A stretch of DNA of 26,461 nt from JBAXLO01 sp037134755. GTDB taxonomy: Bacteria > Bacteroidota > Bacteroidia > Bacteroidales > JACABE01. The DNA is taken from contig JBAXLO010000043.1 of NCBI GenBank assembly GCA_037134755.1, forward strand, positions 1 to 26,461, read 5' to 3'. Positions 8,391-15,304 of this stretch are shown here, one piece after another. How positions within the stretch are numbered: the stretch's first letter is position 1; each line of letters starts with the position of its first letter. The notes beneath the pieces are model-generated. The model did not search any database, was not told the origin of the DNA, and saw nothing but the letters and a program-made list of their open reading frames with translations. A program made the translations under genes and the position numbers.

Positions 8391-8677
8391 TGAAGTTCAA
8401 TAGTCCCTTAAAACGTATTTTAAGTCAATCCTGAAGTTGAAGTGTCATTCAAAACGTATTTTAAGACAATCTTGAAGTTGAAGTGTCTCTTAAAACGAAT
8501 TTTAAGAGTGTATTGAAGTTGAAGTGGCACTTGAAACGTGTTTTAAGAGACACCTGAAGTTGAGGATTGACTTGAAATTAGTTTTGAATGTATCCTGAAG
8601 TTGAGGATTGACTTGAAACGTATTTTGAAGAAGTATTGAAGTTGAGAATTGACTTAAAACGTAATTTAATATCTGAA
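8391..8677. repeat. Seven tandem 41-bp repeats with an internal palindrome
   Basis: Seven head-to-tail units, each exactly 41 bp, start at 8391, 8432, 8473, 8514, 8555, 8596 and 8637. Each begins TGAAGTT and holds a diverging but related core. In most units the centre is an inverted repeat CTTAAAA-CGTA-TTTTAAG or a near version; unit 3 has a perfect 9-bp arm pair (CTCTTAAAA / TTTTAAGAG). Units 1-4 share one right half and units 5-7 share another (GAGGATTGACTTGAAA type). A degenerate partial unit may precede 8391. The period is not a multiple of three and no frame stays open, so it is non-coding. Confidence 0.9.
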
Positions 8678-8886
8678 AAACAATCAGTTGTTAAATATAG
8701 CTGTTTTTAAAGCACTTAAAAATTAAATAGGTTAAGAAAAATGTAAATAGTGAGTATTTGCTTTAGCAGGAAGAAAAAGTAATTAGGTATTAGCTTATCA
8801 AAAAATGTTATTTAACAAAATAACTTGATATGAATTCCAATTAAAAATAATTTCTTACTTTTACAAAAAATATTAACATTCAAATT
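8678..8886 (+). promoter_or_regulatory. AT-rich leader before the Hpt-like gene with possible -7 element
   Basis: This is AT-rich sequence between the repeat array and the ATG at 8887. The only signal seen is TACTTTTA at 8856-8863, seven of eight matches to TAnnTTTG, placed 23 bases before the start codon. No small gene is evident. Confidence 0.3.
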
Positions 8887-9255
8887 ATGGCAACTTTTAT
8901 TGATAAAGAATGGTTTTATGATACTTATACCGATTATGGAAAAGAATTTATGATTGATGTAATTGATATTTACTTATATCAATTTAAAGAAAAAATATCA
9001 GGAATAGAGTTAGGTATTAAGAACAAAGATTATGAATTGCTTAGAATATGGTTTATGAAATTAAAAGAACATATAAAAGTTTTTGGTTATCCACAAGTTC
9101 TTCGCGAAAAATTAAAAGCTTTAAAAATTCTAAGAGAAAGAAGAGATTTTGCTAATTTTGAAATATTATTCATAGAGCTAAAAGAACTATTAATAATTTT
9201 TAATGCTGATCTTTTAGAAATAAAGAACGAATTGCAAGATAAAATGGAATTATAA
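8887..9255 (+). CDS. Hpt-like domain protein lacking the phospho-histidine
   Basis: A 122-residue, all-helical, charged protein with no signal peptide. Its pattern (F-I-D at the start, F21-M-x2-V-I-D-I-Y-L-x2-F, then I-x2-G-I-x2-K-D-x2-L-L-x8-L-K) follows the histidine phosphotransfer (Hpt) domain. At the place of the family's AHxLKG motif it reads FMKLKE (56-61), so the phosphorylated His is Met57. His62 is five residues later and would not sit on the same helix face position. It may be a pseudo-Hpt binding or blocking a response regulator, or an unrelated helical bundle. It stands alone after the repeat array. Confidence 0.55.
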   Translation: MATFIDKEWFYDTYTDYGKEFMIDVIDIYLYQFKEKISGIELGIKNKDYELLRIWFMKLKEHIKVFGYPQVLREKLKALKILRERRDFANFEILFIELKELLIIFNADLLEIKNELQDKMEL

Positions 9256-9293
9256 TATTCTTATAAAGGACATTACATGGAATGTCACTACAA

Positions 9294-10517
9294 TTAAAAT
9301 GTATATCCCAAACAAATCGTTAATGGAATAGTCAAGCCCGGATTGTATGGAAATATATTACCATTGGAATAATGCATAATCTTAAACTCGGCATTTAAAT
9401 TTCTTTTAGCCCCAGCGTAAAAACCTAAACCCATAAAATCCTGAAAAGTAAAATTCTTACCTGTCAGTTGGTTATCAACAATAGTTTTTGAAATATATGT
9501 TGGACCGGCTGCCGAATAATTAAAGTAAAAATCGAGAGGTTTGGTTCGTAAAAAGGTAAATCTCAATACGGGATATAAAGACAATGTCCCGAACTTATCT
9601 TTATTGTCTTTGCTTTGCCAATAAGAAGCATTAGCTCCCCAATCTAAAGAAAAAACCTTTTTGGTATGATAGATATTCTGCTGATATGCAATTGATATAC
9701 CTTTCTCAATATAAACATTCCCTGACCAAAATATTGGTAACGGACTGATAGTAAAGAAATCATTAACACCATAATTAAACACATTGGTCGAAAAACCTAT
9801 CTGCAAAAGATGTTTGGGAAACAAATATCCGGCATCTTGCTTTTCTTTAACTCTTTTATCTGTAAGCGGATGCATATTATAGGTAAATCCCAAAGAATGA
9901 AAGACAGTATATGGTTGTCTAACCTCATTATTAGCCGGCGAATAAGCAGTACTTAACGACAAATCAAATTTATCATTTAAATGATACTTTAGCCCCGCTC
10001 CTACCAAAATACTTGCATAATTAGCATTTGCAACTAAATCAGGATTAGCCCCAAACCCATGACGGGTGATAATGCCAAGCCCTGCTTCACCAAAAAGAGA
10101 AAACTTTTTAGAGATAGGAATCTGCCCCTTTAAAGTAAGGCTTCCAACACTCATCCATACAGAGTGTTTATCATTATGTAAATCACCAGTAACATTCCGG
10201 AAAATAACCCACTCCACGGGACGCATATAATCAACCTGAGCCGAAAGATATTTATTAAAACGATAACCGAACAAGGTAATCCTCACAGCTTCGTGAGGTA
10301 CTGAAATTTCGGTGGCAGTATATCCGGCAGGCAAACTGGCATTTGAAAAAGGATAATCAATATATCCTACATTAACTTCAAAATAAGCATTAGATAAAAC
10401 CGAAGGGTATTGATTTCTTGTATCTTGTGATTTTATAATATTGCTTTTCAGCAACATCATAAAAACAATAAAACAATAAAAAATATATTTCTTAAGCATA
10501 TTAAAATTAATATTCAT
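9294..10517 (-). CDS. Two-barrel outer-membrane protein with C-terminal PagL-like lipid A deacylase domain
   Basis: A 407-residue exported protein. The signal peptide ends near residue 30; the start could be M7 (10499), which gives a more usual leader. Residues about 45-216 look like a small OmpA/OMP_b-brl barrel. A linker follows, and residues about 237-407 match the PagL/acyloxyacyl hydrolase barrel: WGANASYW, PVLRFTF, GPTYIS, FQDFMGLGFYAG, and the catalytic block MHYSNGNIFPYNPG (H382, S384). The third PagL residue (Glu 14 positions after His) is Thr396 here. It ends in an aromatic C-terminal Phe typical of BAM-dependent barrels. It starts 3 bp after a TonB-receptor-like gene, so the two are co-transcribed. 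The likely role is lipid A or outer-membrane lipid acyl removal; activity is uncertain. Confidence 0.78.
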   Translation of the reverse strand: MNINFNMLKKYIFYCFIVFMMLLKSNIIKSQDTRNQYPSVLSNAYFEVNVGYIDYPFSNASLPAGYTATEISVPHEAVRITLFGYRFNKYLSAQVDYMRPVEWVIFRNVTGDLHNDKHSVWMSVGSLTLKGQIPISKKFSLFGEAGLGIITRHGFGANPDLVANANYASILVGAGLKYHLNDKFDLSLSTAYSPANNEVRQPYTVFHSLGFTYNMHPLTDKRVKEKQDAGYLFPKHLLQIGFSTNVFNYGVNDFFTISPLPIFWSGNVYIEKGISIAYQQNIYHTKKVFSLDWGANASYWQSKDNKDKFGTLSLYPVLRFTFLRTKPLDFYFNYSAAGPTYISKTIVDNQLTGKNFTFQDFMGLGFYAGAKRNLNAEFKIMHYSNGNIFPYNPGLTIPLTICLGYTF

Positions 10518-10520
10518 AAA

Positions 10521-13013
10521 CTAAAATTTATAGGCTGCCGACAACATAAAACCTCTGGGTATCTGAATATCATCAGCATAACGATTACCGTTTAAAATGA
10601 AAGGAGGCATTACAAGTTCGGAAGATTGAAAACCTAAATCAAATATATTATAAATAGTAAGGTTTAAATCAAGAGGTTTGCTATTAATGAAAATTGTATA
10701 TTTTGTCCTAAGCTCAAAATTATAAAAACAGTCAGAGCGATTGCCTGCAATACCGGCAAAAAGATTATCTGCCTTGTAATTTGAATTCCAAATAGCTACC
10801 TGATTAGTATAATCACTTCCGGAAGTAGTTTTAACTGTAGCTGTATTGAAAATACTCATTGGCTGCCCGTCTTTATACTTAAACTGGAAACCAAATGTAA
10901 GTCGTTTGTTAACAGCATAAGAAATAAGCAAACGACCAATATACGACCTGTCAGCATCCAGCCTTCCAACCCTGTTGATATACGAATTTGGATTGGCTAA
11001 CGACTCTGAAAGCACACTCAGATTATTTTCCAAAGGACCATTGCCAATTGTGCCAAAACCAACATCTTTAAAAGTGGTAAACGAAGCATCAATAAACAGT
11101 TTATCACCCAAGTACTGATAATCGAAAGTTATTCCTGCATAAAAAGGATTTCTTGTCAACCAGGAGATTCCGCCCGCCGCTACCATATATTTATGATAAT
11201 CATTTACAGCCTTGTAATCAACCTGTCCATTATTCAGGAAAAATATTTGTTTATAGTTAGCCGGATACCAATCATGGTAAATATTTACGTCCTCAGTTTG
11301 ATAATACCCAACAGTAGTAGCTGGTTTTGTGTATTCCATAAGCCATAGATCAGCAAACTGACGATATTGTGCACTAAAGGTAAAAACATTTTTCTTATTA
11401 ACTTTAAATTCTATAGGCACTTCAACATAATATTCTTTAGGCTGCTTCAAACCTCTTGTCAAATGATTATATTGCCCACCTGTTGTTGTAAATAAGATTC
11501 CTTTTTCATTAGATTGAAATTGTTGATCATTATTTAAATCATGCCACGAATAGGTTTTGCCAGTCATGTAATCATTTGAAAAGAATCGGATATAATCCGA
11601 ATCAAAAGGAATTTGTTTTTTACCACCGGATATTGACATTTTAACCCAAGGAAAAATTTGAATATTTGTTTCAAAAGAAACCTCATAATTAGGTTTCAAG
11701 AAAGATTTACCAGTGATAAGAAACCCATCTAGGCTAGCACCTAAACTTAACTTATAATTGATTTTATTGTTATTATAACTTTTAAAATAAGAAAAAGCGG
11801 CAGTGTTGTTAAGCAAAGCACTTGCAAATGGATTGCTCTGCCACTGAGTGTAATATAAAGATTGATAATTAGTATCGCTTGTAGCAGAATACTGTGTATT
11901 AAACGATGATTGATGTAGAGGATCAAAATACATTAAACCATCATAAAGATTTAAATTAAAAGAAAAATTATCGTTAAGTTTTATCTTTTGTTTGTGATTA
12001 AAAGCTATTTCCAACTCATTTCCATCAACGTACCAAGGCTCTAATCCTTGCCCATCCTGATCAATTACATTACGTGAGAAGTTAGGCACATTATGTTGTA
12101 TATTTTTATAAGAAATATTAATTCCACTAGTATAGCTATCGTTCTTTTTACCAAATATAGACAAATTAAGTTCCTTAAGTTTAGCTGTTTCATTCATTGA
12201 GTAATAATACTCTCCATACATTTGGTCTCTTTCGTTATAAGTGACAATGTAGGTATTTTGATCATATAACTTTTTAAAGATAACAGGAAAATTTCCATTA
12301 ATATTAAATTGAAGATAGCTTTCGGGATAATAGTCAGCGATACCTTTATAAGTAAGATTTGTAAACATACGCTCACCATAATTCAAAGAAATATTTTGGT
12401 AAAAAGTACCCTTTTCATTTTTCACTATATCGTGAAGATAAAAAAGTCCGTTGCCTTCCACCCTTCTACGGTAACTAATTGGAAAAAGTAACCTTTGATA
12501 AGGAGAACCATGTCCGGCAAGATAATTAATAATATCGTCAGAATCACCCAGTCGATCACCCATATTTCCATTGTTATATTGCACGTACATCGATTTATCA
12601 TTATCATAAGATGTAATAAAATTCATTGATGAATTTATTATATCAAAATCAAGATTTAAATCCATTAAATAAGGCTTATGTAAGGAGGCTCCCGGAAAAA
12701 ACATATCATTGATCTCGAAATCATCGTAATTAAACGTATTCCACTTAAAACTCCCACCTAAAATAGAGAATGTATAGTTGTTTGGTTGCGAAAAATCGCC
12801 TGTTGTTTCTAATTGTTGAATACTGAAACTATAATAGTTATCAATAAATTGCTCAACATTATAATGTAAATACCATTTATCGAAAAATTGATGTGGAAAA
12901 TAGTTTTGAGTTGGGAACGACAAAGAATCCTTATTTTTATTCTTCTCATTTTGAGCATTAGAAAAGTTAATATTAAAAATAAAAAGGACAAAACAGACTA
13001 AAATTAGCTTCAT
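10521..13013 (-). CDS. TonB-dependent receptor-like outer-membrane barrel with reduced plug
   Basis: An 830-residue protein with a signal peptide (about 1-20, ending SNAQ). Long alternating beta-strand sequence runs to a C-terminus typical of TonB receptors (IPRGFMLSAAYKF, final Phe). There is no carboxypeptidase-like N-terminal domain and no full plug. Only a segment around 86-137 (GGSFKW, then FEINDMFFPG) resembles the last plug strands, and no TonB box is obvious. It may be a channel or receptor that has lost or minimised the plug. Its stop lies 3 bp before the PagL-like gene, so the two probably work on the same outer-membrane substrate. A potassium-channel gene lies 115 bp upstream on the same strand and might share its transcript. 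Confidence 0.7.
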   Translation of the reverse strand: MKLILVCFVLFIFNINFSNAQNEKNKNKDSLSFPTQNYFPHQFFDKWYLHYNVEQFIDNYYSFSIQQLETTGDFSQPNNYTFSILGGSFKWNTFNYDDFEINDMFFPGASLHKPYLMDLNLDFDIINSSMNFITSYDNDKSMYVQYNNGNMGDRLGDSDDIINYLAGHGSPYQRLLFPISYRRRVEGNGLFYLHDIVKNEKGTFYQNISLNYGERMFTNLTYKGIADYYPESYLQFNINGNFPVIFKKLYDQNTYIVTYNERDQMYGEYYYSMNETAKLKELNLSIFGKKNDSYTSGINISYKNIQHNVPNFSRNVIDQDGQGLEPWYVDGNELEIAFNHKQKIKLNDNFSFNLNLYDGLMYFDPLHQSSFNTQYSATSDTNYQSLYYTQWQSNPFASALLNNTAAFSYFKSYNNNKINYKLSLGASLDGFLITGKSFLKPNYEVSFETNIQIFPWVKMSISGGKKQIPFDSDYIRFFSNDYMTGKTYSWHDLNNDQQFQSNEKGILFTTTGGQYNHLTRGLKQPKEYYVEVPIEFKVNKKNVFTFSAQYRQFADLWLMEYTKPATTVGYYQTEDVNIYHDWYPANYKQIFFLNNGQVDYKAVNDYHKYMVAAGGISWLTRNPFYAGITFDYQYLGDKLFIDASFTTFKDVGFGTIGNGPLENNLSVLSESLANPNSYINRVGRLDADRSYIGRLLISYAVNKRLTFGFQFKYKDGQPMSIFNTATVKTTSGSDYTNQVAIWNSNYKADNLFAGIAGNRSDCFYNFELRTKYTIFINSKPLDLNLTIYNIFDLGFQSSELVMPPFILNGNRYADDIQIPRGFMLSAAYKF

Positions 13014-13128
13014 TAAATACAGTTAAATTAGTTTACAAAATTAATTAAAATTATGGAATTAGATAATTTTGTAACGATAAGGTTTAAGTTAAATAATTCT
13101 TAATACTTATTAAAAAAATATTAATCAC

Positions 13129-13866
13129 TTAATCCTTATTATGATGTTCATTAAAATAAGAGACTTCATGTACTTTAGAAGAATAGAAATTTAAAAATAA
13201 ACCAACAAAAATAAAGAAAAGAGCAACTTGTGTAAGAACAAGAATCCTTCCAAGATTTGTTAATGGATGAATATCGCCAAAACCAATTGTGGCAGAAGTA
13301 GTAAAACTGAAATAAATAGCTTGCAATGCCGACACTAACTTAACATTAAAGAAACCAATAATTGTAGCATTGAGATAATAATAAACCACTGAATAACCCA
13401 AACCAATCTCAACATAATTAATAAAAAGCATTGTCAATGAACGACGATAAGTTATAGGATTTCCCATAATATCACTAAGATAAATCATACTTGCAAGATA
13501 TAGTACCGTTTCGATAGTAAAGTAAATAGTGATGTAAACAACTATAATATTTGATGTCAAATGCAGCTTAAAGAATAAAAGAGGAAGTAGAAATTTAAAA
13601 ATCACATAAAGCTCAACAGATAATTTGCGAGGAATTAAACCAAGTTTTCCACTAAAATGCTTTACATACAATCCCGGAAAAAGAAACAAGCTAAATGCTA
13701 AAAACAAACGAATTATACGTTCGATACCAAAATCTTTATAATGAATATTTCTCCATATTCTTTGCGTATTGTACCAATGTTTATTTAAAGCAGGTTTTAA
13801 CTGTTTGCTATCTTTGATCTTTCCCATTACCAATGTTCTGGCAAAATTTTTAGCTTTCTTATGCAT
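13129..13866 (-). CDS. Ion-channel family protein (K+ channel pore domain)
   Basis: A 245-residue inner-membrane protein. Hydrophobic segments occur near 51-68, 86-101, 105-130, 146-170 and 204-228. The last two bracket a pore helix and a K+ selectivity filter TIGFGD (193-198), the Ion_trans_2 type with Phe in the middle filter position as in several prokaryotic K+ channels. The N-terminus (1-50) is basic and cytoplasmic. No RCK/TrkA-N regulatory domain follows; the C-terminal tail is short. It is predicted to pass K+ passively. The pore motif is clear; the gating stimulus is unknown. Confidence 0.85.
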   Translation of the reverse strand: MHKKAKNFARTLVMGKIKDSKQLKPALNKHWYNTQRIWRNIHYKDFGIERIIRLFLAFSLFLFPGLYVKHFSGKLGLIPRKLSVELYVIFKFLLPLLFFKLHLTSNIIVVYITIYFTIETVLYLASMIYLSDIMGNPITYRRSLTMLFINYVEIGLGYSVVYYYLNATIIGFFNVKLVSALQAIYFSFTTSATIGFGDIHPLTNLGRILVLTQVALFFIFVGLFLNFYSSKVHEVSYFNEHHNKD

Positions 13867-13927
13867 TGTCCTTAATTTTTTAGCTAATTTACGAATAATT
13901 ATTAAACCTATAACATCTTTATAAAAT

Positions 13928-13962
13928 AAAACCCTCCTTTTATTATAACAAAGGAGGGTTTT
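13928..13962 (-). terminator. trxB terminator
   Basis: A perfect 13-bp stem (13928-13940 with 13950-13962, core AAAACCCTCCTTT) with a 9-base loop and an A/T-rich tail, 26 bases after the trxB stop. Confidence 0.92.
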
Positions 13963-13987
13963 GAATTATTAATTAAAAGAATTTCTT

Positions 13988-14926
13988 TTAATTTGAAGAT
14001 AAATATCTTTCAGCTTCAATAGCAGCCATACATCCTGTTCCGGCGGCTGTTATAGCTTGGCGGAAATGATGATCCTGCACGTCACCGGCAGCAAATATAC
14101 CTTCTTTATTGGTTATAGTTGAACCAGGTTCTGTAATGATATAATTTGTTTCATCTAAAGCAACTTCACCTTTAAATATTTCGGTATTTGGATCATGTCC
14201 TATAGCAACAAAGAAACCATGTATGTCAACTTTCTTTTCTTCTCCTGTTTTTACATTCTGTAAGATAACTCCATTTACACCTGACATATCACCCACTATT
14301 TCTTTAGTAGTATGATTCCATAATACTTCAATATTAGGAGTATTTAGAACTTTATCCTGCATTATCTTTGATGCTCTCAACTGGTCGCGACGAACTATCA
14401 TATAAACTTTAGTACATAGTTTAGCCAGATAAGTAGCTTCTTCACATGCAGTATCTCCACCACCAATTAAAGCAACATCTTTCCCTTTGTAAAAGAAACC
14501 ATCACAGGTAGCACAAGCACTTACACCTTGTCCATTAAACTTCTTTTCAGATTCTAAACCTAACCATTTAGCAGAAGCACCGGTAGCAATAATAACAGAG
14601 TCAGCCAATATAGCTTTACCATCATCAGCCCAAGCTTTGTAAGGACGAGATGAAAAATCAACTTTAGTTATAATACCCCAACGGATATCTGCACCAAAAC
14701 GTTCAGCTTGTGTTTTAAACTGTTCCATCATTTCTGGCCCTGTTATACCATCTGGATAGCCTGGGAAGTTTTCAACTTCTGTAGTAATAGTTAACTGCCC
14801 ACCTGGTTGTAAACCTTGATATAATACCGGTTTCAAATCAGCTCTTGAAGTATATATTGCTGCAGTGTAGCCAGCAGGTCCTGAGCCTATAATAAGACAT
14901 TTAACTTGTTCAAATTCTTCGTTCAT
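13988..14926 (-). CDS. trxB: Thioredoxin-disulfide reductase
   Basis: A 312-residue flavoprotein that passes electrons from NADPH through FAD to thioredoxin. It shows the FAD-binding GSGPAG (14-19), the redox-active C138-A-T-C141, the NADPH-binding GGGDTA (155-160) and the C-terminal GDVQDHHFRQAITAAGTG block. The frame is open upstream to 15106, but I place the start at the ATG at 14926. This gives the normal family length, begins right before the FAD motif, and leaves the -7 element at 14970-14977 upstream. The 60 residues before it are hydrophobic/basic without family match. It has its own promoter and terminator, so it is a single-gene unit. Confidence 0.96.
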   Translation of the reverse strand: MNEEFEQVKCLIIGSGPAGYTAAIYTSRADLKPVLYQGLQPGGQLTITTEVENFPGYPDGITGPEMMEQFKTQAERFGADIRWGIITKVDFSSRPYKAWADDGKAILADSVIIATGASAKWLGLESEKKFNGQGVSACATCDGFFYKGKDVALIGGGDTACEEATYLAKLCTKVYMIVRRDQLRASKIMQDKVLNTPNIEVLWNHTTKEIVGDMSGVNGVILQNVKTGEEKKVDIHGFFVAIGHDPNTEIFKGEVALDETNYIITEPGSTITNKEGIFAAGDVQDHHFRQAITAAGTGCMAAIEAERYLSSN

Positions 14927-14969
14927 AGTATATGTATTTTTAATTATTTCTATATTGATAAGTTTTTTG

Positions 14970-14977
14970 CAAAGATA
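14970..14977 (-). promoter_or_regulatory. -7 element (TATCTTTG) for trxB
   Basis: Minus-strand TATCTTTG matches TAnnTTTG, 43 bases before the chosen ATG. Its place inside the longer open frame supports the shorter trxB start. A TTG at 14995-14993 is a possible -33 element at slightly short spacing. Confidence 0.5.
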
Positions 14978-15148
14978 AAGCTTTTGTCTTTTCAAAAAAC
15001 AATTTATTATTAGATTTTTGCTTAAAATTAAAAATAAAACATTATAGAAGCCGTAGATTTCACTATAATATCTGGATATATCTATTATACTAACAAAAAT
15101 TAACATTCTATTAATATTTTTTAAGTCATATCCTGCATAATATTTACC

Positions 15149-15156
15149 TACTTTTG
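15149..15156 (+). promoter_or_regulatory. -7 element (TACTTTTG) for the TonB-dependent receptor gene
   Basis: TACTTTTG followed by CA matches TAnnTTTG. It lies about 150 bases before the chosen ATG, which implies a long AU-rich leader if this promoter is used. Confidence 0.45.
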
Positions 15157-15304
15157 CAAAAAAAATACAACTAAATAAAGATTCAACTTTTTTATTTAAA
15201 TAAATTTCAATTCAATTACTTATATTGATTTAAGGATAAACGAAATTTATATTATTTTAATAGATAAGTTGATTAAAACATTTATTGCAAATAAACTTAC
15301 ACTA

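Noticed and set aside
8391..8677. The 41-bp repeat array as a CRISPR array.
   Set aside because: The units are contiguous and diverging, with no constant repeat alternating with unique spacers, and no cas genes are present.
9269..9286. A GACATT/AATGTC hairpin between the convergent Hpt-like and PagL-like genes as a terminator.
   Set aside because: The stem is only 6 bp and has no T-run.
14927..15106. A 60-residue N-terminal extension of thioredoxin reductase.
   Set aside because: It has no TrxB match, contains the likely promoter, and the ATG at 14926 gives the normal family length.
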